Part shown: one piece after another, positions 47,954 to 58,350 of the stretch
How the letters are laid out: the number at the start of each line of letters is the position of its first letter
Position numbering within the stretch: position 1 is the stretch's first letter
Source: Isoetes taiwanensis
Lineage: Eukaryota; Streptophyta; Lycopodiopsida; Isoetales; Isoetaceae
Assembly: GCA_021234155.1 (NCBI GenBank)
Contig: JAJEKV010000059.1
Coordinates: forward strand, 5,813,215-5,877,214
DNA: 64,000 nt
Direction: 5' to 3'
The notes under the pieces: generated by a model
What the model saw: the letters and a program-made list of their open reading frames with translations, nothing else
What the model was told of the DNA's origin: nothing
Database searches by the model: none
Made by a program: the position numbers and the translations under genes

Positions 47954-48240
47954 TTGCATGCAAGAAAAAGTCTAAAAGCAAAACAAACTGCGAGGAATAG
48001 CAAGTTTGAAGCATCAAGAAGAACTCGACTAGCGACCATCAAGAAAACTCTGGCCGAAGCTGCTTTCGGCATCAATGAAAAATCATCGAAGCGCAAACGC
48101 CTTCAAGAAAATCTCCGATGGACGGCCGGCGCCTTCATGCTCGTTGAAGCCATCAAGAAAAACTTGTTAAACTGCCCTGCGCCTCGACGGAAGCCATCGG
48201 CTGGCGACAAAGGAAAGGGGAGAAAAAATCTCCCTGTTTC
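47954..48240 (+). CDS. Small basic protein-like ORF, disrupted by a foldback element
   Basis: Plus-strand frame rich in Lys and Arg (ARKSLKAKQTARNSKFEASR, then KKTLAEAAFGINEKSSKRKR). The frame runs into the inverted repeat at 48243 and ends inside it, so the natural C-terminus is unknown. No family recognised. Confidence 0.35.
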
Positions 48241-48242
48241 TA

Positions 48243-48366
48243 TATTGTGGGAAGGGCACTTGGTCCCCCTTTCCGGGGTGGCCCGGTGACCCCGCTCCGG
48301 CTACCGCCGGGGTGGACGGGACCGGTCCACCGGAAAGGGGTCCCAAGTGCCCTTCCCCATACAATA
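48243..48366. mobile_element. 124-bp foldback / MITE-like inverted repeat
   Basis: The left arm (TATTGTGGGAAGGGCACTTGG onward, ~37 bp) is the near-perfect reverse complement of the right arm (ending CCAAGTGCCCTTCCCCATACAATA). The GC-rich centre (GGTGGCCCGGTGACC, CCGGGGTGGACGGGACC) adds inner stem potential. Size and structure suit a MITE or foldback element; superfamily and target duplication are unclear. Confidence 0.75.
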
Positions 48367-49820
48367 GAGCGTAAACTATATGGGCAAAGCGTAAATGGTC
48401 GCCATAGCCTTAAGCTGACCAGCTCAACCCCCGCTCTTAAAGCCTATTAAGCCCCGAGTTTGCCAAATCTGTTTCTACATAGATCTTCTACGAGCAGGTA
48501 ACCCTTATCCGCCAAGATACTCTTTGTAGCACCATCATCTATATGCCCATATCCTAGCTTTGCATTTGGTTATGGATACTCACATCATTTGCTTGTAACG
48601 AAATGAATTTAGAGCGGCGAACCATTAAACCCATGGGTACGCTTGGGTGGATCCGGTTGGGTGGGATAAAACTACGTCCTCTCTATGCATCATAAGGCAC
48701 CAATGAAGTTGGATGTGGCCGATTCCTCTCTATGCATCATAAGGCACCAATGAAGTTGGATGTGGCCGATTTTTGGAGTTGTTTCACACTTGCCGATTTC
48801 TGGAGCTCATACTGGACCAATTTTTGGAGCTGGATGTGGGAATCAGGCCAGTGGAACTGGATGCAGTATAAGGTCAATCAATAATGTTTCTGCCAACAAA
48901 ATAATTTTGAAGATACGCTGGAAATCAGGCCACTAGAGTTGGAGCCGTAATGTCGATTGGGCTCTATCCGATTTGGATGTGGGAATCAGGTCAATGGATG
49001 TGGGAATCAGGCATGTGTATATATCATGCCAATTCTTCGGTTTGCTTTGCCAAATTGCCAAATTGCTCGATATGCCCAATCTGGCTATCGCCGCTGCACC
49101 ATCCATCAATTGGGTTATTTTCTCCTCCATGATTAGCCCGAAATGGATCCTTCACTCTGTCACCAATTGCCATGCTTTTGTTATAGAATGGCAGTGCCTG
49201 TATTGATGCATTTGATCCATCACAGACATGTTGCAATTCTGCTCTAACTTTCTACCCAAATACAACTAACATACAATATAGCAGCGCAAGCGTTCTAAAA
49301 TTTGTGAATGATTTATCAAACAAAATGTTCTGTTTTTTTGTTTTTCGATTCAACATGAGCAAATGTAGATTGATTGCAGCAACATATCAAGCCGAAGTCA
49401 CATGAGATATTCTAGCGGTGCTTTTGGCGGTGCCGGCAATTGCGACGGGACAGCTGGCTGCCAGCGAATTCACATGCGGACATCAAAAGGGGTTGCAGCA
49501 GCGGGCACAGCGCAGGTTCCACGCTCCCATTGAACAGCAGCAGCATCAACTCGACCTATATCATATACTTTTCTCCTATCAGGTACTTTTCTTCGAATTC
49601 ATGATGCGTTCACATACTAGTATAGACCAGAAAGGTTTTCATAAATCTCTTGTCAATCACTGTAAACTATTTTGTGTATTAATTTTCTGTTTAAATTTCT
49701 GTCATAGTTTCACAAATATGGAAGGCTTTGATGAGGAGCTAAGGAGTGACAACGATATTGAAATCGACAATCTGAACACAGGTTTGGAGGAGCTAATTGA
49801 CATTTTGATGCAAATATGTG
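48367..49820. other. Non-coding upstream of the Harbinger remnant
   Basis: Apart from the 47-bp duplication and GATGTGGGAATCAGG repeats (48833-49015), no gene is supported. The frame at 49418-49843 ends MEGFDEELRSDNDIEIDN, possibly the N-terminus of the transposase below. Confidence 0.35.
48678..48771. repeat. 47-bp tandem duplication
   Basis: CCTCTCTATGCATCATAAGG starts at 48678 and again at 48725; each unit ends GTGGCCGATT. Confidence 0.85.
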
Positions 49821-50650
49821 TTATGTTCATGCTGCTTTGTTGATCAATGAGAAGCTCGAAACGTAGAATATGGTGGATGTACCCAAGATGGATATCTTTT
49901 GGGCAGATTTAAGTAATAATCTTTGGCTCCACTCTGGTATGGTGGTGAGCATAATTTCGGGAACTTTACTGAATGCATCCGGATAATTTTGAGAAGTTGC
50001 TCGGGCTTGTAGTGCCACATATTATACTGGTGATCTATCTATTGTGGTCCGTGAACCTATTGAAAAGTGAAGGCTCTAGCGAGTTGTAATTTTCAAATTG
50101 GCCCATACTTGAGAAGGGTTTCATTTTGTGAAAAATGTATGGGATGGGAACAAAAATCGGTGCATAAGTATACCAAAATTGTTGTCAATATACTAGCGAG
50201 AAACTTAGGCATGATTTCATTAGGGTCAAATTAGGAAATAGACTGAGAACATTATAAATGATTTTGAATCCATATCGGTGTACCCACAGATTCTTTGGTG
50301 CAATTGGCGGCACTCACATTGCGTTCAAAAAGCACCAATAAGGAAATGGGGACCAAAGCAGGACTATTATAGTAGACACCATTTTTTCTCCATTGTCACG
50401 CAAAGTCGTCATGATCCTTCAGCGATATTTTGGGGGACGTCTCTTTGTGATGCTCCCGGTGGTGCACATGACACAAATCATTTTATAAATCCCGATTATT
50501 TGCCAAGTTGTCAAGAAGGCATATTTTACGCGGACCTTCAAAGTGTTGGATGATAGAAGAGTGCAACCCTATTTAATTGCGATTCTGGATATCCCGCATC
50601 GAGTATATGATGGTGATCAAAAGAAAAAGACTTGGTGATCTGCGCAGGAT
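49718..50650 (+). pseudogene. PIF/Harbinger transposase, N-terminal and central part
   Basis: Plus-strand fragments match the Harbinger DDE_Tnp_4 nuclease: FFGAIGGTHIAFKKHQ, then RKWGPKQDYYSRHHFFSIVT and AHDTNHFINPDYLPSCQEG (50285-50553). The GAIDGTHI motif carries Gly in place of the first catalytic Asp, and frameshifts occur on both sides. The helical N-terminal region upstream is too eroded to trace with confidence. The C-terminus appears 2.9 kb downstream at 53500, so the gene is split by an insertion. Confidence 0.72.
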
Positions 50651-51800
50651 GCTATTCGATTCTCAAACAAGCCCTTTATTCCAAGATCCGGACCCGTACA
50701 TAGCGATCCTCGTTTGTGGGGTATGCATGTACAAGTTTTTGTATACTGTATATTAAAGTTTACAAAATACTATAAGGTTTGAGACAATGTACTTAATGGT
50801 GTTAATTTTGTACATGTATTGTAAATATATTTTTGAGCTCTCATGCCCTCGTAACCCAGGTGTGAATATGCACCCAAACCAAAGGGGGTTTAAGGGGATT
50901 TTAATTTAAATGTGTTAAATGCAATGGTTTGTGTTAATAATGTTAATGGTAGTTGTGTGTTGATTGTTATATTAAAAAAATTTTGGGCCCGCCGGGCCCT
51001 AATAAAAGCAAACATAGGCCGTGAATTTGCGGTATGTTTTTAAAAAAAAAAAACCATTTATTATCTTCATCATTATTGATGCCAACTCTCTCTTTTCTTT
51101 TCTAACCTGCCAAAGATTCATATTAAGTCAAAACTCAATATTAAACTCCACCTCTAGTATGCAAAAAATGAAGTTTCATTCACGGCCCGGTAGCTTTGGA
51201 AAATGATTTTAAATGTGAACAGGAAACCTTTGTTGCCTTGTTAGCATTTTCAATAACATTCGGGAAAGTCCGTTACAATGACCACCAGCACGGCCAAATT
51301 CACGGAAGAATAGGCTGCCAGTTATTATTTATTGTACCTCACGCTTAAAAGCCCATTTTAGGATCTATTAGGCCTCTTAGATGATAATACATCATTAGGA
51401 GTGCGACTTTCGACAAGTCGGGCGGTATTTGCCCAACATATGGATGGCCTCTCTTTAAATGTTGGCCTTGCATGAGATGAGCTTGTGAATCCATTGTGGC
51501 GAGGTTGAGTCATACCGGGACCCAATGCTAAGATACTAAAACAAAGTAGCACATGGATATAGACTAAGCATCCATCTTGGACATTATTGCGACCGGTGTG
51601 AAGATTCAAGATTAACATTGAGAATTGAAAAGCAGAGAATGAGGTCCAAAGATGCATCTTTGGTATATGACAACCCGGGTTTGAAAGGAAAAAAGGATAT
51701 TTAGGCAAATCACGGTCACAATGGCCATTAAAAAAGCGAGCAAAGACATCTATGAAGTAAAACTTTACCACAAACAAGGCTTGCATGAAATCCAAGACCA
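50651..51800. other. Insert between the Harbinger halves, non-coding part
   Basis: Includes a small perfect hairpin (GGGCCC-GCC-GGGCCC near 50985) and AAATTCACGG motifs in both orientations (51020 and 51290). Minus-strand frames here may extend the PPR remnant but are not convincing. Confidence 0.3.
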
Positions 51801-53350
51801 TCATGGTCATGCCTTTGCCGCGATCATATTACGAAATCGACCTTGAGAAATCATGTCCTTGATAGCTCATGTGCTTTCTCAATTCTACCCAGCCTTAAAA
51901 ATCCATCTAACAAAGTATTATATGTGAAAATACTTTTCCGGTTTGTAGCCATTCTCACTCATGGTTCTCGGGAGCCGAAGAAAGGCATCCTACCTAACAT
52001 ATTACCAATGAGTCTATCGGATCAAGACATGTCATCGCTACTTATGGCTCATTATCAAAGGCCGGGTATTCTATAGATGGAATATTCTCATCTATCAAAA
52101 GGCCCATCTACGTAGATGAATCTCCTATATCTTGCATTTCACATTAACAAGAGAGCAATGAAGAAGATCTATCTTGAAGATCTAAAACATCTGCTCTCTT
52201 ATAATGCGGAATTAATACGGTGAATCGACTTGCATCTTTAGTCATCTCTATTGCACCCCATGAACACATGAATGGGACGATATTAGCTAAAGATCACGTA
52301 GGAAATGAATCAATCATACATCACATCATGTTTCGGAAACATAGCTATCAAGTTGATCATCTTTGAGGCTACGCATAATTACCCACTGTAATTTAAGTGG
52401 GCATTGTTGCAAGACATGCAAACCTTTACCATAGAATACCTTGTCGGTTATATAGCATAAGCACTTAGCAGCTAAAATGGATATTTTGCCTATAGCGAGA
52501 ATTGGATAAGGTGACTTGAGTCTACTTACCAAGATGACAAGCGTACGCTTTTCCTCTAGCATGCCAAAAATAGATCAAAGAGAGACCCACAGCTAAATAT
52601 CGGTGATACGTAAAGTCTTGAAATGGTTCGATGATGTTCCTCCGTATGATCAAAGTTTTATCTCCTCTCGCCGGTATCATTTGTAGCCTCAGAATCCTCT
52701 TTCAAAAGAAGCTTGACTTCATCTTGATAAACTTAGAATCTATGTGTTGTCGAAGCTTACGCACCCCTCGTCAAAAATCTACTAGATCTCGATTGATTCT
52801 ATTAATTCTGAGAGGCACATCAAATGCGGATGAATGCGCTTTCTACCATTTCGAGGAAGATCCAAGGCCCCATCCGGGTTTAAATAGTGCCTCATCTCGA
52901 CTTAGCGTTCAGGAGAGCCCTCTAATCAAAGTGGTGGCCGGTGAAAATATCGGGCTTGTATCCCCTTTTGCACATCTCTGCCAAAACCTCATGCGCCTTC
53001 TCCATTTTGTTTGCCCTGCAGAGGCCATTGATGAGGCTGTTATATGTTATATGTAATCATCTTTGTTGGCGGATAAATGGAGTGCAGGAAAAAGTGGTCC
53101 CATATTACCCAAAGAACCGATATCAAGCGAATTGTTGTTGGCAAACGAACTCTGCCGGTTCAAGCCAAAAATCCTTTGGACCGTGGTCCTAGCGATGGAA
53201 AAGCATATCACAAAGCGCCCCCTCTTGAACCAAAATCTGAACAAAATTTTCTTGAAGCCGAATGCTGAATCTTGAAGCATGTTCAAACCCTGCAGCATTG
53301 TCTTCTTTCTTCCTAACCCTAAAACATGATCGCACGATGCTTGCATGCAA
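51800..53350 (-). pseudogene. PPR protein remnant (P-type repeats)
   Basis: Minus-strand pieces show pentatricopeptide repeats: ITYNSLINGLCRANKMEKAH followed by EVLAEMCKRGYKPDIFT (52935-53055), and MSENGYKPE, then after a frame change YNTLLDGFLRLGRIEKAHEL (51845-51975). The spacing suggests several repeats in between, but stops and frameshifts obscure them. Part of this region is very poor in CAG/CTG, so some breaks may be sequence errors. PPR proteins bind organellar RNA; the target cannot be inferred. Confidence 0.65.
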
Positions 53351-53517
53351 AACTCTGAAAATGGCAACTAAAATAAAAAGAGGGCTTTTGTTGTGAGCCC
53401 TTGGATGTTGGACCATTGAAAAAAAAAAGCTAAATCAACGACTAAGAAATGGTGCACTCTAGATGTACGCATTAGTACATCTATTCGAATACGCCATGAA
53501 ATCTTAGGAAAACCTTT

Positions 53518-53838
53518 GTGAAAAGCGTACAAAAACACAAAGAAAACCCCCTGTTATTATGCTACATATTGATAGAGAATTGCTTTGCTCTACTGAAGGG
53601 TCGCTGGAACATCTTATGCAATATGCCAATCAAAATGCCTCATGCCCCTAAGGTAGTTATTGCTTGTTGTGTTCTTCACAACATGCTACAAATTGAAAAT
53701 GAGGATGAATACTTTGATACACGTGTGGTTTTGTATGGAGGGTTACCACTTAATCAAGGAGATACGGTGCGAAGAAGAGAGGGAAAACTGCTGAGGGACA
53801 CTGTTTTCAATCATATGCAAGCTCAGAATCTGATTTAA
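53518..53838 (+). pseudogene. PIF/Harbinger transposase, C-terminal part
   Basis: Plus-strand frame with IENCFALLKGRWNILCNMPI and PKVVIACCVLHNMLQIENED, the conserved end of Harbinger DDE transposases (the xENAFGxLKxRWRxL and AxCxLHN motifs, with the last catalytic acidic residue near IEN). It ends with a natural TAA at 53836-53838. With 49718-50650 it forms one gene interrupted by about 2.9 kb. Confidence 0.8.
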
Positions 53839-54230
53839 ACTTGTGAATTTATGTGAACCATGTCGTATTGAATTTATGTGAATCATGTTAGTATTGAATT
53901 TATGTGAACCATGTTCGTATTGAATTTATAATTCTTAGATTGCATGTCTAATTCTAGTTTCATACTTCTTAGATTTATAATTCATAATAGTGCAAGTCTA
54001 GTTTTATATTGTTTAGATTGCATGTGTTATAATAGTGCAAGTCTAGTTTCATAATTCTTAGATTTCATACTTGTATGTTCTTATTAAATTTAGTTGAATC
54101 ATGTGTGCTTTTTTGAATTCATAATAGGTAGTGCAAGTCTCGTTCTTTTGTAGAGAACTCTTAGATTGCATGTGTGACATAAGTTAAATACATATATTGA
54201 AAAACCATAGAAAATCCTATCCTATATCAT
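53839..54230. repeat. AT-rich minisatellite-like 3' region
   Basis: GAATTTATGTGAA(C/T)CATG recurs three times at ~28-bp spacing (53845, 53871, 53899), followed by repeated CTTAGATTGCATGT and GTGCAAGTCTAGTTT blocks up to ~54180. Confidence 0.7.
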
Positions 54231-54283
54231 AATGTTATTGGGTAAGTATGTCGTCAACAAAACCCTAACCCTATTTTCGACCT

Positions 54284-54517
54284 TTAGGGTTCTAACTCTT
54301 GCTCTACCAATTGCTGGATCTTCTTTCGGATCAACAATTTCTTTCGATTTTGACCTAGCAAGCAGAAAAACTGCCCGTGTTCTTCATTTTTTGCCAACCG
54401 CAGCTCATCTTCTTCTCGGGTCTCCGGAATTCTAGGGTATTTTTCCGCATTCAAAATGGCCCTAAACCTTGCAAGATCTGCTTCCTTGATGCCTAAATCA
54501 CTACCAGAGTGCTCCAT
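54284..54517 (-). CDS. Hypothetical 77-codon ORF
   Basis: ATG-started minus-strand frame: MEHSGSDLGIKEADLARFRA and then EKYPRIPETREEDELRLAKN, ending LVEQELEP. Charged and helical, no signal peptide. It could be a first exon. No family recognised. Confidence 0.3.
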   Translation of the reverse strand: MEHSGSDLGIKEADLARFRAILNAEKYPRIPETREEDELRLAKNEEHGQFFCLLGQNRKKLLIRKKIQQLVEQELEP

Positions 54518-56180
54518 CTCTGGCTTCTCCCAGCGTTTTCTGTTTCCCGCTCAAAAATGCAGCGGATTTGTCCCAGTCTTTGTGTTGCGAGAATCGCAAG
54601 TTTGGATTATTTGTTTTGTTCTTGGCGTTCGCCAAAATGCTTCTAAAAGGAAATCAAGCATGCTTATCGCAGACCTTGCTCTTGGTCGATTACCTTTTTC
54701 CTAAATATTGTCTCTCGATTTTAACCACAGGCTTAAGCAAAGCGGTGTTAAATTATTATCTCTGGTGTGCTTACATCCCTTGTTTTTTATGAGGGGTCGA
54801 AATGGGGCCTGAAAAGGAATTTCTAGCAACAAATTCTCTGATCATGATCACGTTCCTCAACTCTATGTTCTTCGGCTTCTCTGCATTTAATGAAGCCTTG
54901 AGTTTGTTACGAACTAATAGAAAGCAAAGATTTCTTTTCTAAAACAGACAATATAGACATAACCCGCATTGTCCCACAAATGCTTGAAGAATGTAATCCA
55001 TTCAGAGCTTCGCTTTACCCATCTCCATTGCAGATATAAGGTAATAGCGTCTTCTAGGGAAATCCTCTGGACCAAATAGCCTACGCAATGGAAGTCCGAA
55101 TCAGGAGAATCATTAAATTATCGAGTTTGTCTTTGTTTTGCAAATGGGCAATCAAATTTTTCTTACATTTGTTGCATTGCGATTCGGCTATGGCTATTCA
55201 AGCAGCAGGGGAGACAATGGGATTAGGGTTATGTCTGGGCCCATCAGCTTATACAGATCCGGAAGAAATCCAAGCAGTTTATGAAATTATGACAGCCACA
55301 AGCAGGGCAGGGCACAATCCCTGCTTCATCCAGATTGCAGGGCACAATCCCTTCATCCTTAGGGATGCTCAAATCGCTTCCTCCTCTTTGTACAGAGTGC
55401 AGACAAGTTTACATAAGGTTAGGATATTGATGGTAATATTCATGCAAGGATCTTCTGCCTTTAATTTTAAACCTAAATCGGGCCCACTTGCTGAAGACAC
55501 TAAGATATGTCGATCAAGTAATAGAATGCTACTTCTACTTCTGTATTTCCAGTTCAAAGTCTTCACCTCTTTTTGCAGATGCAATTGGGTTCCAACTTTG
55601 GTCTGGTGCATATCATGCCAATGAGAAAGCTGGCTGGAAAATAGTAAGACCTGTTAGTCATTTACCTGAAAAGCATTTGGCCAAAAGCATTTGGCCATGG
55701 AAGACATTTTTCTTCATCTTCCAAATCCGTGGAGATATGGCACTGGATTTTGTATTCTAAGTGAGCGTAAGGCAGGAAGCTGGTACTATTGAAGGTACAA
55801 TGAATGATTAAAGACTTTGTGAATCAATGGTGGTCTTATGCTATGCTGCTTCACATTCTCCATTGTTGTCATACTAAGCCTTTGGCCTTAGAATACCTTC
55901 AAATATTCAGATAACAATAAGATTGCAGTTGGTCCTGTATAAAGCATCTGGAGCTGGTTTTCAAAGACAAGTATTTATTTGGGTACTTTACTATGAAATC
56001 AAATTAATTTCTGGAGAATCTGCTGGGATAGTGACTTCCTTCTATGTATGGCCTATCTAATTCCTTTTTTGGGCTAATTTGATATTTCGTTTTATAGTTT
56101 TTAAGCACATCTAATTTCTCATAGTTCAATAGAGGTCTTCAGCATATAACAAAAGCCACTTTGTTACAGTGAGTGCCATA
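54518..56180. other. Mostly non-coding, one protein-like patch
   Basis: The plus-strand frame at 55088-55624 includes GLCLGPSAYTDPEEIQAVYE, which faintly recalls the mature N-terminus of some LRR receptor-like proteins (DPxExxAVYxIM). No leucine-rich repeats follow, so I do not call a gene. A duplicated GCAGGGCACAATCCC lies at 55307 and 55336. Confidence 0.3.
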
Positions 56181-56330
56181 TGATACAACTTCCCAATTTA
56201 TAGTTATAATATTCATGTGGTTACTTTGTACTTCAAATCTGCTCAAGAAAGCTTATGATACAACTTCCCAATTTATAGTTATAATATTCATGTGGTTACT
56301 TTGTACATCAAATCTGCTCAAGAAAGCTTA
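56181..56330. repeat. 75-bp tandem duplication
   Basis: TGATACAACTTCCCAATTTA starts at 56181 and at 56256; the copies are almost identical. Confidence 0.88.
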
Positions 56331-56357
56331 AATCGAGATAAAAGCACATCACATGTA

Positions 56358-56740
56358 GAATAATATTATTTATTATAGAATAATAATACTACATTTCATG
56401 TTATTTGCATTGGTTGTCCAATGGTGGTCAAAGTCCATATGTAATATGTAAGGAGGGATTTGATTAAGCAATAAGTTGTTATTTGCATTGTTTGCCCAAT
56501 GTTGATCACACCAAAGTCCATATGTAAGGAGGGTTTCGATTAAGCAATAAGTTGTTATTTGCATTGATTGCCCAATGGTGATTTCTAACATAGGAAAACA
56601 TCTCGACTTAAAATCTATATCAATATTATTATAGAATAATAATACTACGTTTTATGTTATTTGCATTGATTTCCCAATGGTGATCACACCAAAGTCCATA
56701 TGTAAGGAGGGATTCGATTAAGCAATAAGTAGCCATGTGA
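56358..56740. repeat. ~80-bp tandem repeats plus TAGAATAATAATACTAC blocks
   Basis: The unit GTTATTTGCATTG-N-TTG(C/T)CCAATG ... TATGTAAGGAGGG ... GATTAAGCAATAAGT occurs at ~56400, 56479, 56556 (partial) and 56659. TTATTATAGAATAATAATACTAC, a palindromic AT block, precedes the first and last copies. This may be the body of the Helitron-like element ending at 57119. Confidence 0.75.
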
Positions 56741-57091
56741 CTGGAGATGCATTTCTAACATAGGAACAACATGCTGACTTAAAATATATATCAAAGCTTG
56801 GATATGAGCTAAATTATCTCTTACTCTTCGTAACACAAAATTCTAATGCTCCTCCTTTGCATTGAATAGAACTACAAGCCATACCAAACTCGCACTGTCT
56901 TAGATGTCACGGGATAAAAAGACATGCATTCTATAGGTCTTTGTGGGACGATAAAAATCCATTCAATTCAATTCAAGTCAAGTCAATTCTATGTTCTACA
57001 GAGTGGTGAACCGCAGAATGGTGAGACTGGTGAGTGATGAGCCACATAGTGGTGAGACTGGTGAGTGGTGACCATTTAAAGATTTTCAACT

Positions 57092-57119
57092 TATGCCCAG
57101 CAACGCTGGGCACCGTTAC
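57092..57119 (+). mobile_element. Helitron-like 3' terminus (clean hairpin + CTAG)
   Basis: GCCCAGC-AAC-GCTGGGC is a perfect 7-bp stem with an AAC loop, followed by ACCGTTACTAG and then T. It is nearly the same as 32219-32247, so the two belong to one family. Confidence 0.55.
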
Positions 57120-57198
57120 TAGTTTCATATTGATTCCATAACTTCTAACAAACTACAATCCACACATGACAACTTAATCTTAGAGCAGAACTTATACA

Positions 57199-58350
57199 TC
57201 AAATAAATCGCTCAAGGAGCTTGATCCACCATTGAAGAAGGCATTGTCCATGTTGGAGGATGGGGTACTGCTTGCCATCCCAGAATTGCTGCCCCGACCA
57301 TGCAGTTGAATTTGAATTTCGCATCTTTAATGCGATATAGTTGCAATCTGCGGTTCCTCCTTCCCGTTTGGACGCCTCAAGTTCTAACAATTCTCTTCGT
57401 CTAATAGCTTCCTCCCTTCGAGCCTCGTTGATTCTCTACGTGCCTGCGCAACCGTCTGTCCTCGACCTCGGCCGGCTGCCAAAGTTCCATCAACTTCAAT
57501 TCCTTATGGACATTAGTGACATCTTTCATCGCTTGAGCCAAGATGGTGGCAGCTGCCTTGGTGCCCTCTTCGTGGCGCTCGGCCTTCGTCTTCTTTCCAC
57601 GAAGACTAGACACACTACGCTTCGCGCTCCTTGCCAAGAGGCTTGGTCGACAGGTTCCTTCGTGAGGAGGGAGAGTCTACCTCAATGCACCTTCTTCATC
57701 ATCATCCTCCCTCGCAATCATCTACACCGCGGGGTTGACTTGGATGTTTGTGGTTGTACCCACGACATACTTTCGAGACTTGGGCCCGAGAATTAGCAAT
57801 GGAAGCGGGACGAAAAATTTCTTGGTTTGGCAATACCTTTGCGACCTTAGGATTCATATCGTCCGCTTTGGTGCAATTGCCCACTCGAATCCGGTCTCCG
57901 TTGATCCGGTAGACCAACTACCTTTGACGATTCACCAGGGGACAAACATCAAATTGCTCAAAGAATTCCCACTTGGGTGGTGGAGCGATCTGATTCTTTT
58001 TTCCTTCTCTTTTTTGTATTTCTTCACCGGACATTCCACCTTGTTCTTCACTTGCTTGCCGGTGTATGCGGTGTTAATGGTCTCATTCAAGCAAAGCTAT
58101 TGAAGCATAATCCTTGCTCCCGAAGTTACCCATTTGAAGCTTATTGACTTTGATATCAGAATACTGCTCAACCAGCATTTCGATAGCAGTTTCTGGCCAT
58201 AGAACCCTCTTCGGTGGCATTGGGTTGGCTAGAATCATCTTCGATCTTCACACTCGTCGGAAGCTTGATCATCACCAATGAAATTTGAGTGGAAGGAACA
58301 ATCTCTATTTCAGCCTCCTCATATATATCTTGAGGCGAATTCAAATCCAT
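57199..58350 (-). pseudogene. Helical DNA-binding-like protein (Harbinger ORF1-type?), frame-broken
   Basis: Minus-strand frames in order: MDLNSPQDIYEEAEIEIVPS (start at 58350), then PPKWEFFEQFDVCPLVNRQR, VYRINGDRIRVGNCTKADDM, LRGKKTKAERHEEGTKAAAT and finally EARREEAIRRRELLELEASK. An acidic N-terminus, a middle tryptophan-containing region and an Arg/Glu-rich coiled coil at the C-terminus resemble the Myb/trihelix-like proteins encoded next to Harbinger transposases. It faces the transposase at 49.8-53.8 kb tail to tail. No SANT signature is clear, so the assignment is tentative. Confidence 0.42.

Noticed and set aside
55088-55760. Possible LRR receptor-like protein start
   Set aside because: Only a short resemblance near the proposed N-terminus and no leucine-rich repeats after it.
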